DNA of 64,000 nucleotides from Streptococcus porcinus (GCF_901542335.1 NZ_LR594036.1:1178001-1242000); one strand, 5' to 3'; positions 17,004-27,201 are shown, counted from the stretch's first letter. Notes: generated by a model from the sequence alone, not told the origin. Program-made: numbers and translations.

Positions 17004-19475
17004 TTAGTCTCCTATTTTATAAAAACCGTGATTCATTAAGTAATTCTTGCCTAAAGTCATATCATATTGAACCAATTTTAAGTCTTCTGCTGTCACTTTT
17101 TGTTCTGGATTTAAGTCTGTTTTATCAACACTAGCTTCATCAAGTACCTTTGTTAATAAGGCATAATAAGGGGATACTTTAGAATTAGTATGTTTTAACA
17201 ATTCAGCAGAAAAATCACTTGAATTAACAAGAGGATAATTGAGTTGATTATTGTTATGATTACTCCAGATAAAATAATCCGTTTTATACTGTATGTCTTC
17301 TTGACCTCTGAAAATACTGTCTGGATACAAGCCCGGTAAGTGATCCCCGTAGAAAACCACAGTAATATCTTTTTCAATTTGGGAAAGTTTATCTAAAAAG
17401 TCCATTGTCGATTTGTCAGTATAAGTTAACAGTCTAGCATATTCCGTTAAATTATTATTTTCTAATTCAGAAAAATTGTTTCCAGTAGCTGTCACTTCTG
17501 TAGGACTGCCTATTGACCAAGGAGCATGATTCTGCATTGTAATAATAGAATAGAATTGGCTTGTTTTAGTATCAAGTTTTTCTAAAATATTATTATAAAG
17601 TGCCTCATCACTCATATTGACACCCACTTTACTTGTATCATTAAAATTTTCTTTTGTTCCCTCTGAAAAAATCATATTACCAAAGCCAAGCCTCCGGTAA
17701 ACGTTTCCTCTATTATAATTACTCACACTTGCCGGATGCATGACAAATCTATTTTTTTGAGGATAAAAATTACTGAGAGAGGGGAAATATTGAAGTTTCG
17801 GTACGACTTCCGTATATAGCGTTGAAACACCAGGTGAAAAATTATAATAAGGTAAGCCGGTAAGTGCCTCAAACTCCATATTTGCAGTTCCACCACCATA
17901 GCCATCAGAATGCATTAAACCACTCGTTGTTATTGACTTAATACTGTCAATATTGGGCAATAAATCTCTTGAAGTTGTGATACCACTAATACGATTAGGA
18001 TTTGCTAGACTCTCACTTAAAATGTAAATTACTGTTTGATCGGTGATAGCATGTGGACGACTTTGGTTCATTTCTGCCGCTAGCTTTTTATATTTTTTTG
18101 AAATGGCTTGTAATTTACTTCTACTATATGTTTTAGGCTCAGGCATAATTTTTTTTGTAAGCTGCTTTGTCCACACATACACTACTGATTTATATCTAGC
18201 ACTTGCATCAAAGCCCATCCATTCGATATTAAATGAATTATTAACTTTTGAAATTATTGGTATATTTTCTTGAATTTTACCATCTTTCTCATTTTTAAAG
18301 ACCATAAAAGTTGAAAACAACGCTCCTAGTAAACTAATCAAAACTATAAAACGAAGTCTTTTCCTAAATATTATTGGTGTTACATCAACAAAATGCTTAA
18401 TTAAAAAATACAGAACAATAGGTGTAATGAATGCAATAACAAGATAAAGTATTATTTTTTCATCAACAAATGAGATAACTGTTTTTATTTCTCTAATCCA
18501 TAACAAATCCGTTATTAATAAAGGTTCACTCCGCATTTTTTCTTTAATAATATTGGCAATCGAAATAATGATGCCTAGAGTTGAAAGAAAAAGAGTCGAC
18601 GCTAAATAACGATTTGTCAAAACATACACTACTAAAAAGATGACAGTTAAAATATAAATCTGAAAAGCGGTTGCCCCCGGAAATATAAAATGACCTAGTA
18701 AATCAACATCTGTTCTAACACCATATTGCAATGTAAAATTGAACATAATCGCCATCGAAAGACTAGTTATAAAAGCAAGCGAGAAACTTGGTTTAAGTCT
18801 TCTGAGGTGCGTGAATGCTCTCAATAAGGTCCATATGGTACAAGTGATACATAGAGACAATAATACTGTTTGTAATGAAACAAGCTTCAAATAGTTTAAA
18901 AAATTAGTATCTATTGATAAATCAGGCACATCCTGAATTAAAAAATTTAATAACGACTTTGTACGAAAAAAAGCAATAGCAATCAATAAGCCTACTAGCA
19001 GGTTTTCATTTTTAAAATCATCAAAAAGCCTCACAAAAGGTTTCATTCTATCAAAGTGCCCTACAAGTATACCTACAATCATTCCTGGCACGATTAGTAG
19101 TAATAGCATTTTTAGGAAGTCAACCTGAAAAAAATCATATCTTAAGAAACTCGTTGCTCTAAAATCTTTATTATTCAAATTTTGAGTAATGATAATAAAA
19201 TAATTAGTCACAATATAAACAAGATAGGACAAGGAAACTTTTTTTAAAAATTTCAAATTAATATTTAAGCTAACATAAACAATGAAGATTAGCAACGACA
19301 TAAAGGCTGCTTTTGTACCAAAAGATAACAGAGCTCTAAAAGGATTTGCTACCCCAGGTAGCTCCATCATAACTTGTTTATTTAAAGAATAAAAATTGAT
19401 ATAAAAAGCAGCTATAAAGAGCAATATGGTATGCAAAAAGGGCATCCAATTCATTGCTTTTAACTTAGTGATCAT
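17004..19475 (-). CDS. gacH: GacH-like glycerol phosphate transferase (LTA-synthase superfamily)
   Basis: The 823 residues have roughly 11-12 membrane helices in the first 400 residues and an extracellular sulfatase-type domain from about 480. Catalytic features are the threonine T530 in DGYGGGTANMEF, the YILSES metal site and FYGDHLPGL. Length and the threonine position agree with S. pyogenes GacH, which adds sn-glycerol-1-phosphate to the GlcNAc side chain of the group A carbohydrate. The target here would be the side chain made by the next three genes; that link is inference. It overlaps the upstream rgpF gene by 11 bases and is separated by a single base from the GT2 gene. Confidence 0.85.
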   Translation of the reverse strand: MITKLKAMNWMPFLHTILLFIAAFYINFYSLNKQVMMELPGVANPFRALLSFGTKAAFMSLLIFIVYVSLNINLKFLKKVSLSYLVYIVTNYFIIITQNLNNKDFRATSFLRYDFFQVDFLKMLLLLIVPGMIVGILVGHFDRMKPFVRLFDDFKNENLLVGLLIAIAFFRTKSLLNFLIQDVPDLSIDTNFLNYLKLVSLQTVLLSLCITCTIWTLLRAFTHLRRLKPSFSLAFITSLSMAIMFNFTLQYGVRTDVDLLGHFIFPGATAFQIYILTVIFLVVYVLTNRYLASTLFLSTLGIIISIANIIKEKMRSEPLLITDLLWIREIKTVISFVDEKIILYLVIAFITPIVLYFLIKHFVDVTPIIFRKRLRFIVLISLLGALFSTFMVFKNEKDGKIQENIPIISKVNNSFNIEWMGFDASARYKSVVYVWTKQLTKKIMPEPKTYSRSKLQAISKKYKKLAAEMNQSRPHAITDQTVIYILSESLANPNRISGITTSRDLLPNIDSIKSITTSGLMHSDGYGGGTANMEFEALTGLPYYNFSPGVSTLYTEVVPKLQYFPSLSNFYPQKNRFVMHPASVSNYNRGNVYRRLGFGNMIFSEGTKENFNDTSKVGVNMSDEALYNNILEKLDTKTSQFYSIITMQNHAPWSIGSPTEVTATGNNFSELENNNLTEYARLLTYTDKSTMDFLDKLSQIEKDITVVFYGDHLPGLYPDSIFRGQEDIQYKTDYFIWSNHNNNQLNYPLVNSSDFSAELLKHTNSKVSPYYALLTKVLDEASVDKTDLNPEQKVTAEDLKLVQYDMTLGKNYLMNHGFYKIGD

Positions 19476-21225
19476 TTCTTAACTTACGTACCATCCTTCT
19501 AATAATATAAGCGACTGCTCTTGCTGGTCCTATAAAAATATATTTGAGAGCTCCTTTTATACCACCCATATATGTAAAATCGACATAGGTATTTGGCAGA
19601 CTGTTAGCACTATCGTTGAATAGTTTATTATCTAAAAAAGGTGTTAGTGGTCTAATATTTTTAGCAATTCTAAAATCAAAATGCTGATCCCAGGCAATAT
19701 AAATTAACAATCTTTCCATCGCATGTAGAATTGAATTTTGTGGAAGAGGTTCATTTGGAATATCTTCATCTCTTATATCTAAATCAAACAAAGGCTTAAG
19801 GGCATTATATTTGAACCAAACAAAGGTTCCATAACTCATAACAAAAGTATCGAATTGACGGAAATCGATAGCCTTCTTTAAGTTCATTCTTTGCCATAAC
19901 ACGTTCATTTCAGGAGCAATTAGATGTTCATTTAGCGGTGTGACAATTTTATTAAATCTGAAGAATGAAGGGATGTCAGCAATTACAATCCCTACTGACT
20001 CATCCTCAAACTGATTGATGATTGAGTCAGCTGGTTTAATTAACATTTCTATCAATTCACGACGCCATGATTCACCCGCCCAAAAATCTGCTTCTTTAGA
20101 TTTTTTCGTATGGAAATGCCCAATATAGTCATAATTTGCCAGCTCATTTTTTAATTTTAACATCGGAAGTATATCACGGCCACGGTTACCAGTAACAAAG
20201 GTCACTGCTTTCATGTTATTTTTACCCAAAATATGCTTAATTTCTAATTCTTTATCATATTTATCAGTTGTGATATAAAGGTCAAAAGAGAAGCTAAAAC
20301 TTTGGAAAGCATGTAAAAATTCTTCTAACAAGTCCACATAAAACACATGTAAGTGGATGGCTATTTTATGCTTCTCTAGATTAGATAACTCATAATCGTT
20401 AGAACTAATGTATTTCTGAGATAGCAGATAAGGAGAATCTGGAAAATTTACTTCAGACATGTGATTGACAATTAAGTCTACGGGATAGTCAGTCTCTTCC
20501 TTGATATATTGTAACAAATATGGAGCAATGTGTTGATTGGCATCTATCGCCTTCACTTTCAGAAAAGGCACTTTTTCTTTCAATATTGCCGTAGGGTTGT
20601 AATAAGAAAAATCTGGGTGCAACATACCGCTAGCATCTGCTTGAGTGGTATCAAAGACCGTCTTATATATAAAACCTTCTTTCAAAAGAGTTGTTGTTAC
20701 CTGTGTCTCATAATGTTTAATAACATCCTGGACATCAGTGAAATCTTTAATATGCTTCCAAAAATTTAAAAAGACCGCATTTGACAAAATCGCTTTTTTG
20801 AAAGAAATAAAATAGCTTTGAATATGTTCTGGAAATTTTTTGGTCTTACGATTATTTGTTAGTCCCCAAAAATCTACCTGGTTATCATTCTCAAACTGTA
20901 AAAAATAACTCTTAATATCCCAAATAGGACCAAAACAAGTGTCATTCATTATAGTCACATTATCAAAACTGCCTAAATTGTCAAAGTCAATCGAAGCCAT
21001 TCCATCACGCCAGGCTGCAAAATCAAATCCCTGATTCTTCCTCTGAATTACCCTATCTACTAATCCTGTGTTCTCTAGTTCCGATTTGATAGAATCGGGC
21101 ACCTCACTGTTGCTGAGAAAGATGAGCTCAGAAAATAAAGGTCGCATCTTATTGAGTTGGTATAAAACATGAGAACTTACTCTATTGTATTTATTAAAAT
21201 GCACATACAAAAGTAGACGCTTCAT
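19465..21225 (-). CDS. rgpF: RgpF-family rhamnan synthesis protein (GacG homologue)
   Basis: The 586-residue protein has no signal peptide and resembles RgpF/GacG. The N-terminus (LLLYVHFNKYNRVSSHVLYQL) and FDFAAWRDGM form one conserved block. A second related block begins around residue 290 (IAIHLHVFYVDLLEEFL) with GNRGRDILPML and YDYIGHFHTKKS, a repeated-domain architecture typical of RgpF rhamnosyltransferases. It would extend the rhamnose backbone on the cytoplasmic face. It overlaps its upstream neighbour by 4 bases and its downstream neighbour by 11, indicating tight coupling. Confidence 0.87.
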   Translation of the reverse strand: MKRLLLYVHFNKYNRVSSHVLYQLNKMRPLFSELIFLSNSEVPDSIKSELENTGLVDRVIQRKNQGFDFAAWRDGMASIDFDNLGSFDNVTIMNDTCFGPIWDIKSYFLQFENDNQVDFWGLTNNRKTKKFPEHIQSYFISFKKAILSNAVFLNFWKHIKDFTDVQDVIKHYETQVTTTLLKEGFIYKTVFDTTQADASGMLHPDFSYYNPTAILKEKVPFLKVKAIDANQHIAPYLLQYIKEETDYPVDLIVNHMSEVNFPDSPYLLSQKYISSNDYELSNLEKHKIAIHLHVFYVDLLEEFLHAFQSFSFSFDLYITTDKYDKELEIKHILGKNNMKAVTFVTGNRGRDILPMLKLKNELANYDYIGHFHTKKSKEADFWAGESWRRELIEMLIKPADSIINQFEDESVGIVIADIPSFFRFNKIVTPLNEHLIAPEMNVLWQRMNLKKAIDFRQFDTFVMSYGTFVWFKYNALKPLFDLDIRDEDIPNEPLPQNSILHAMERLLIYIAWDQHFDFRIAKNIRPLTPFLDNKLFNDSANSLPNTYVDFTYMGGIKGALKYIFIGPARAVAYIIRRMVRKLRNDH

Positions 21226-23003
21226 TTATTTCTCCTTAAGAAATCAATAATTTTTGTTGGAATTGTCCAACGTCTTGAATGGGTAACAGAATTATATCTG
21301 TACACCATCTCTTCTAACTGTTTTTGAATGACTTGGTTCCGTTCTTTTAAGCTATTATTTTCTATTTCAACTAAGACCATATCCTTTTGTTTTGCTTCTA
21401 AACTAGCTATCTTTTTGACAAGTTTATGGGGTAGAAAAGACTCGGAAAAGGAATTTTCGAGATTAGAGAGCTGGTAACTTAAATGAAAGGTTTTCTGATG
21501 ATAAAATGAAATATTGTATTCCAATTGTGGGTCTGAGTGATCAAAATAATAAGAACCACCACTTTCATATCCTGTCAGTCTATGTGGTAGTAGTTGCGTT
21601 TTTGTTCCCAAATGAGTAAGTTCAACAATATCATAATAACTAGGTATTTCTGACATATCAATTCGAATCATAACCGTTGTATCAGGTACAGAAAAAATAA
21701 ATTTATCATTTTCTTTCAATTTGAATGAAAGTGTGCGCTCCTCACTCCATGGCTCATCATTAGTGCGATAATAAATAGTAATTTTATCTTTATTTGCTGG
21801 TGAAGACACATTCTGGGGTTTAAAAGCACCTAATAAAGGCACTAATGGAAGCATCCAAGTGGAGTTTTCTGCTGGCACCAATTCTTGATCAGAAATGGCA
21901 GCAAAAATAGATTGATAACACTTTTCAATAGTGTATTTTTCTGAGACAACCTCAATATGCGCTCTAGCTTCTTTTTGATAATTAGAATAATGTTCCATCA
22001 TTTCTGATAACTTTTGCACAAGATCATTAATATCCCCCAAGGAGTAGGTCATTCCAAAATCAAAATATTCTTTAACTGATTGGTAACCATAATTATTGGA
22101 CGTAAGTACTGGAATACCTTGAAGCAAGGCTTCTACATAGACTAAACCAAAAGTTTCCATTTTAGAATTTAAAACTAGAATATCTTTATCTTGTACATTT
22201 TCCCACGGATTACCTTGGTGGCCAGTAAACTTAACGTTTGTCAACTGATGCTTTTTAATGAAAAGATCACATTTTTCTTTATAATCTTTATCCCAATCAC
22301 CAATAAAAATTAAATCTGGTCTTGGCTTTGGCCATTGAGCATAAGCTTCCAAAAGTTCAATCTGATTTTTATTCTCATTAATCCTACTGATTGAAATAAT
22401 ACGATTTTTACTACCATTTTTTAAAGGTAGATTTGTTTGAAGATCTGCAAAAGGCACAAAGGAAGACAATTTTTCTGGATTAGTGAAGTAAGGCCTGAGA
22501 TATTCTGTTAGTTTTCCTTGGACAGCAAAAACCTTATCCGAAACATTTTCAATAAATGGAATAAAATCTTTATAATACTTAAATTCTTCAAGTGGAAATT
22601 CGTGAATAAGCCAGTAATGTTTAACTTTTTCACACATTGCTGCTACTGCACCTTGAAAAACATTAACAGTATTGGAGATGACAATGTCAATTTCTTCATC
22701 AGAAATGATTTTTCTAATCTCATAAATGTACTGCTGGTAATAAACTGCACGCTCTTCTTCATGACCTAGTTTAACTCCTGGGGATGACTCCCACCACCAA
22801 TTTTTAAACTCCAAGGGATAGAGTTTAATATTATGTTGATTCATTTTCTGATAATACTTATCCGAAGTGGAGTGCTCTGTCTTAGGAATCACATTATAAA
22901 CTTTGACATTGTTTTCAGAAAGAAACACCATTAAATTAGTTATCGCAATTTCTGCACCATTATCTAAAGTACCTGTTGGAGAAACAAAAAGTATTTTTTT
23001 CAT
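21222..23003 (-). CDS. GT4 glycosyltransferase with C-terminal extension (RgpE/GacF position)
   Basis: The 593 residues begin with a GT-B fold (LFVSPTGTLDNGAEIAITN at the N-terminus; donor-site segments ISRINENKNQIELLEAY and NSKMETFGLVYVEALLQGIPVLTSNNYGYQ around 205-310). From about 395 there is a beta-rich domain (TIYYRTNDEPWSEE) resembling a carbohydrate-binding module, then a likely coiled coil (about 530-580). By position it corresponds to GacF/RgpE in other rhamnan clusters. The acceptor and sugar are unknown. The gene starts 13 bases after the ABC ATPase gene. Confidence 0.78.
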   Translation of the reverse strand: MKKILFVSPTGTLDNGAEIAITNLMVFLSENNVKVYNVIPKTEHSTSDKYYQKMNQHNIKLYPLEFKNWWWESSPGVKLGHEEERAVYYQQYIYEIRKIISDEEIDIVISNTVNVFQGAVAAMCEKVKHYWLIHEFPLEEFKYYKDFIPFIENVSDKVFAVQGKLTEYLRPYFTNPEKLSSFVPFADLQTNLPLKNGSKNRIISISRINENKNQIELLEAYAQWPKPRPDLIFIGDWDKDYKEKCDLFIKKHQLTNVKFTGHQGNPWENVQDKDILVLNSKMETFGLVYVEALLQGIPVLTSNNYGYQSVKEYFDFGMTYSLGDINDLVQKLSEMMEHYSNYQKEARAHIEVVSEKYTIEKCYQSIFAAISDQELVPAENSTWMLPLVPLLGAFKPQNVSSPANKDKITIYYRTNDEPWSEERTLSFKLKENDKFIFSVPDTTVMIRIDMSEIPSYYDIVELTHLGTKTQLLPHRLTGYESGGSYYFDHSDPQLEYNISFYHQKTFHLSYQLSNLENSFSESFLPHKLVKKIASLEAKQKDMVLVEIENNSLKERNQVIQKQLEEMVYRYNSVTHSRRWTIPTKIIDFLRRNK

Positions 23004-23016
23004 ACCACCACCAATT

Positions 23017-24237
23017 TTATTTCCAATAACTATTTCTTTTTAGAATTCCTGTGTTTGCATCCCACTCTGATTCATTCTTAATATCAACCTTACGGTCAAG
23101 TAAAATAAGAGGAACCTCATTTACAGGTAGGAAAGCTAATGGGTGTTTTTCTTCATCTCTGACCGTCGCTGCTAACTTCATCTTAGCATGGTTAAGATAA
23201 GGCATTTTACAAGTCACTGTTACAACTTTTTTACCAGTTCCACTAGTATGTAATTCCATTGAATTATCATTATACAGCCCAAAATTAGTATCAATATCAA
23301 TAAAAGAAAGAGCAATATGACTATTTAAATCTTTGAGAACATTGTAGCTAAATTCAATTGTAATATCATCTTCAGGACTGATCTGTGGAGAGGTTAATAA
23401 TGTTGCAGAAAAATCACTAATTAAACTACTTTTCTTAGGCTCATTTTCAATTCTTTCATTTCCTTCTTCATCAGAATCCAGATTTTCAGAAACAATGGCA
23501 TTATCAAAACTGTACTGATTAGCTACCTCATCTGGCTCGCCATAGGCTTTAACTAAACCATTTTCAATAAGCACAGCACGGTTGCAATATTTCTTCACTG
23601 CTCCCATATCATGAGTAACTAGGATAGTCGTTTTCCCACTTTCTTTGCGCTCCATGAAATAATCGTTACATTTACGCTGAAATGCCTCATCTCCTACCGC
23701 TAAAACTTCATCTAAAATAAGGACGTCTCCCTGTGCTTTGATAGCAACTGAAAAAGCCAGACGGACCTGCATGCCACTAGAATAATTTTTCAATTTTTGA
23801 TTCATGAAATCATGAAGTTCTGCAAAATTAACGATGTCATCATACATGGCATCAACTTCCTCAGTTGTAAAACCTAGCATAGCACCATTCATATACACAT
23901 TATCACGACCAGTTAACTCTGGATTAAAGCCAACACCAAGTTCAATAAAGGAAACCATCTTCCCTTCAACTGTCACTTGTCCTTTTTCTGGAAGATAGAT
24001 TTGAGAAATAATCTTTAAAAGTGTAGACTTACCAGATCCATTTCGACCAACAATTCCAAAAAAGTCTCCTTTATTAACTTCAAAATTGATGTCTCTTAGT
24101 ACTTTTTGTTCTGTAAATCCTTTAATTCCCTTAAAACGATTGACTAAAGTCGTTCTGAAACTTTTTGTTGCTTCTGTTGGTAATTTAAATGATTTACTAA
24201 CATGTTCTACTTTTACTGCAATATCTTTTTCAGTCAT
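23017..24237 (-). CDS. rgpD: Polysaccharide ABC exporter, ATP-binding subunit (RgpD/GacE)
   Basis: The 406-residue ATPase has Walker A GRNGSGKSTLLKI (around residue 63), signature NYSSGMQVRLA and Walker B VLILDEVLAVGDEA. A C-terminal domain of about 130 residues (from about 275) is beta-rich and resembles the Wzt polymer-recognition domain of O-antigen exporters. With the permease it would export the lipid-linked rhamnan. The A of its ATG is also the last base of the permease stop codon (TAATG), so the two genes are translationally coupled. Confidence 0.92.
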   Translation of the reverse strand: MTEKDIAVKVEHVSKSFKLPTEATKSFRTTLVNRFKGIKGFTEQKVLRDINFEVNKGDFFGIVGRNGSGKSTLLKIISQIYLPEKGQVTVEGKMVSFIELGVGFNPELTGRDNVYMNGAMLGFTTEEVDAMYDDIVNFAELHDFMNQKLKNYSSGMQVRLAFSVAIKAQGDVLILDEVLAVGDEAFQRKCNDYFMERKESGKTTILVTHDMGAVKKYCNRAVLIENGLVKAYGEPDEVANQYSFDNAIVSENLDSDEEGNERIENEPKKSSLISDFSATLLTSPQISPEDDITIEFSYNVLKDLNSHIALSFIDIDTNFGLYNDNSMELHTSGTGKKVVTVTCKMPYLNHAKMKLAATVRDEEKHPLAFLPVNEVPLILLDRKVDIKNESEWDANTGILKRNSYWK

Positions 24238-25040
24238 TAAATAATCTCCGCGAATTTTTTAGCATTCTTGTTAAAAATCATAATCCCTAATGCAAGCACA
24301 AAAAACGGTACTAAATAGGGAATGACAATATAAAACCAGTTGTGAGACATTTGCCAAATGGTAACATTTGCTCTATCAATCAAAAGGTAGCGTAAATCTT
24401 GTATAATTTGAGCTAGTGGATTTAACATCAAAATTTTCGCAGCTAAAGGGTTACTATCTGAGACAAAGGTGATTGGATAAATAATTGGTGTTGCATACAT
24501 TGCAGCTTGCATAATTACTTCCCAGACCTGCGCTAGATCACGATAATAAACAAATAATGTTGATAATAGTAAGGCAACTCCCACCGCTAAAATAATTAAT
24601 TCGATAAATAATGGAATAGCCATGTAAGCATTCGGAGAAAGGCTCACGCCATTAATAAGAGAGAATATGAGCACGACTACTAAATTAATTAAAAAGTTGA
24701 TTAAGGCTCCTAAGACCGCTGAAAAAACTATCGTATGTTTTGAAAAATTAAGCTTTCGAAGCAAATCACCTCTTGTCACGATAGAGACCATTCCCATGCC
24801 TGTAGCTTCCGAAAAAAAAGACCAGATAACATTAGCTAATAATAGTGCAACGGCGAAATGAGGAACACTGCCACCCAATCTCAAAAAGCGAATAAACACT
24901 AAGTACATAATGGTAAACATTAATAATGGTTTTAAGATGGACCATAAATAACCAATAACACTTCCTTGGTATCTCAATTTAAAATCCGTTTTAACCAATT
25001 CTCTCAACAAAATACGATTTTTTTTACTAAATAATTCCAC
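24237..25040 (-). CDS. rgpC: Polysaccharide ABC exporter, permease subunit (RgpC/GacD)
   Basis: The 267-residue ABC-2 family permease has six predicted membrane helices. KTDFKLRYQGSVIGYLWSILKP at the start and YATPIIYPITFV in the middle are typical of the Wzm/TagG/RgpC group. It forms the channel for rhamnan export with RgpD. It lies 2 bases after the GT2 rhamnosyltransferase gene and overlaps the ATPase gene by one base. Confidence 0.93.
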   Translation of the reverse strand: MELFSKKNRILLRELVKTDFKLRYQGSVIGYLWSILKPLLMFTIMYLVFIRFLRLGGSVPHFAVALLLANVIWSFFSEATGMGMVSIVTRGDLLRKLNFSKHTIVFSAVLGALINFLINLVVVLIFSLINGVSLSPNAYMAIPLFIELIILAVGVALLLSTLFVYYRDLAQVWEVIMQAAMYATPIIYPITFVSDSNPLAAKILMLNPLAQIIQDLRYLLIDRANVTIWQMSHNWFYIVIPYLVPFFVLALGIMIFNKNAKKFAEII

Positions 25041-25042
25041 TT

Positions 25043-25975
25043 TTACTTTCTCCTATAGCCTAACTTCGTAATAATTAATGTCCTAAATACGAAAGTATGA
25101 AAGGCTCTGTTCTTTTTATACCCATACTTTTTTAGATGAGCTATTCTTGTAATAATAGGTTGCTCCAATATAGTAACAAAATGGCTAACTTGTTTTCTTT
25201 CTTTTTGACCAATTGGTAATTCTAACAATTTTTCAGCTTGTTTCTGACTGGATTCAATTAACCACCAATATTTTTTAAGTAATAACTGAGGTTTTAACCA
25301 CGTTTTCATCCTCTTAGACCAAGTTCTAGCACCAAGAACATTAGCTTCATGTTGTCGATATAATTCAGTTACACTGTCAAGGTAAACCAAATTACCCATT
25401 GAAGCCGCAATTAAAGCAAGAAACCAATCATGCATGAGAAGATCAGACGGATCTGCCCAATAACTTGCTAAGGCATGATTGATTAGTGTCGTTCCTCCTG
25501 TAACAGTATTCTCAGTTAGTTCTTCCAAGAGGCTGGTATTAGCATGATTAGACTGGTAAGAAATCATACTGTCATACATGGTTTCTAAATGACTGTTAAC
25601 AACTTTGAGATCTGTATAGACTAACAAAGGGGTGTCAGTATCGTATTTCTTAGCTTCCTCAAGTTGAATGGCCATTTTATCAGGTAGCCAAATATCATCT
25701 TGGTCACTAAAAAAATAGTAATCTGCTTTTTCGTACTTTAGCAGGGTAAAAAAATTCTTGATAACGCCGTAATTTTCTCGATTTTCAGCATTAATGAAGT
25801 GAATTCGACTATCCTTTGCGACATATTCCTCAATAATCTCTGGTGTTCTATCTGATGAACCATCATCTCTGATTAGTAAACGCCACTCTTGGATAGTTTG
25901 ATTTCGAATACTTTCAATCTGTTCTGCTAGAAATTGTTCCCCATTATAGGTTGACATTAAGATATTAATTTTCAT
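25043..25975 (-). CDS. rgpB: Rhamnosyltransferase, GT2 family (RgpB/GacC)
   Basis: The 310-residue GT-A enzyme has INILMSTYNGEQFLAEQIES at the N-terminus, RDDGSSD, the metal motif SDQDD (around residue 94) and HDWFLALIA as the catalytic segment, a pattern typical of RgpB-type rhamnosyltransferases. It would add alpha-linked rhamnose to the growing backbone on the inner membrane face. Its start overlaps the end of the preceding RgpA-like gene by 11 bases. Confidence 0.88.
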   Translation of the reverse strand: MKINILMSTYNGEQFLAEQIESIRNQTIQEWRLLIRDDGSSDRTPEIIEEYVAKDSRIHFINAENRENYGVIKNFFTLLKYEKADYYFFSDQDDIWLPDKMAIQLEEAKKYDTDTPLLVYTDLKVVNSHLETMYDSMISYQSNHANTSLLEELTENTVTGGTTLINHALASYWADPSDLLMHDWFLALIAASMGNLVYLDSVTELYRQHEANVLGARTWSKRMKTWLKPQLLLKKYWWLIESSQKQAEKLLELPIGQKERKQVSHFVTILEQPIITRIAHLKKYGYKKNRAFHTFVFRTLIITKLGYRRK

Positions 25976-27119
25976 TTAAAAATAAAGCCTCATATTCTCC
26001 TACAATTTTGTCCCATGTGTATTCTCTTTGAATAATACTTCTAGCTTCTTGACCTAAATCATCATAGTTGTGGCGACCATCTACACTCTCAATTAACTGA
26101 GCTAAAACATTTTGGTCTTTAGTCCAATATAAAGCACCAGTTTTTGCCACAGATTTATTAAAATTAACACCTAAAACCAAATTCAACTTGGTATGCGCAA
26201 GAGCTTCTAAGAGACCGGGATTTGTGCCCCCAACTTCATGTCCATGAATATAAGCAAAAGCATTTTCACGGATATAGGTTAATAACTGACGGTCATACAA
26301 AGTGCCTAGAAACTTAATCCGCTCATCTTGTTCTAACTGTGTTTTATTTTTTAATGTCTCAAAGAATGAACTTCCTTCATGATTACAAATCACAACCAAA
26401 TCACGCTTAGTTTTTGAAGCCATAAATTCTTTGATAATAATCTCATAATTATTTTCCGGAACAAAGCGACCAACCACTAAATAGTAATTTTGTTCATTGA
26501 TATTGGCCTTATTAAAGTAGTCTCGTACACGATCATCTTCAAAATGTAGATCTGAAGGTTCCGTGTCCGTTCCATAAGCAATAAATTGTGTTTTTGCCCA
26601 CGGGTAAGATTCTTTGATATAGTTTTCAATCCCTAAATTATCAGAAATCACCAAATGAGCTTTCTTTGTCATTTGTTTTTCTGAATACTTTAGATACCAT
26701 TGAACCGGCTTAGACCATTTGCTACGCTTCCATTCTAATCCATCTGGATTAATGAAAAATTGACCCTTACATTTCTTTATTTTGGGGACAAATAGACCAA
26801 TAAAAGCACCTATTGTATTCCCTAAAATATAAAAAATAGGATTTTTAATAGGATTTTTTTCGCAGTAACTCAGAGCATAATTGAGTGCCATCATATCGTA
26901 AGCAATCACCCTGGCTGGGCCAATTTGAGGAGGATTAATGTAAAAGCAATCCGCACCTCTGAACTCAAAGTGTTCCTTATGTTTTGAATCACTTAAGCAG
27001 GCAACATGATAGCGAATAGCTCCACTTTTTTGACGGCTGACTAATTCCTCAACAAAGGTTTCAAAGCCACCATATTTTGCTGGCAATCCTCGGCTACCAA
27101 TAATAAATACATCCTGCAT
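25965..27119 (-). CDS. rgpA: Beta-1,4 rhamnosyltransferase (RgpA/GacB, DUF1972)
   Basis: The 384 residues comprise an N-terminal DUF1972 region (DVFIIGSRGLPAKYGGFETF) and a GT4-type C-terminal domain (YLVVGRFVPENNYEIIIKEF; EVGGTNPGLLEALAH at the donor site). S. pyogenes GacB adds the first rhamnose to GlcNAc-PP-undecaprenol and carries the same features. The longest frame starts at TTG 27125; I place the start at ATG 27119, with a weak GGGG element 8 bases upstream. It is the first gene of an 11-gene operon that overlaps or nearly abuts throughout. An extended -10 promoter lies about 37 bases upstream. Confidence 0.9.
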   Translation of the reverse strand: MQDVFIIGSRGLPAKYGGFETFVEELVSRQKSGAIRYHVACLSDSKHKEHFEFRGADCFYINPPQIGPARVIAYDMMALNYALSYCEKNPIKNPIFYILGNTIGAFIGLFVPKIKKCKGQFFINPDGLEWKRSKWSKPVQWYLKYSEKQMTKKAHLVISDNLGIENYIKESYPWAKTQFIAYGTDTEPSDLHFEDDRVRDYFNKANINEQNYYLVVGRFVPENNYEIIIKEFMASKTKRDLVVICNHEGSSFFETLKNKTQLEQDERIKFLGTLYDRQLLTYIRENAFAYIHGHEVGGTNPGLLEALAHTKLNLVLGVNFNKSVAKTGALYWTKDQNVLAQLIESVDGRHNYDDLGQEARSIIQREYTWDKIVGEYEALFLNEN

Positions 27120-27155
27120 CCACAATGCCCCATTCTAAATTATAATCATTTAACA

Positions 27156-27164
27156 ATTATAGCA
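27156..27164 (-). promoter_or_regulatory. Promoter candidate for the polysaccharide operon
   Basis: TGCTATAAT on the minus strand, an extended -10 with no clear -35. A second TATAAT lies at 27144-27139. Either would start a transcript just before the RgpA-like gene. Confidence 0.5.
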
Positions 27165-27201
27165 TATTTATAGTCTGTTTGCGACATTTTACCAACAGGA
27201 A

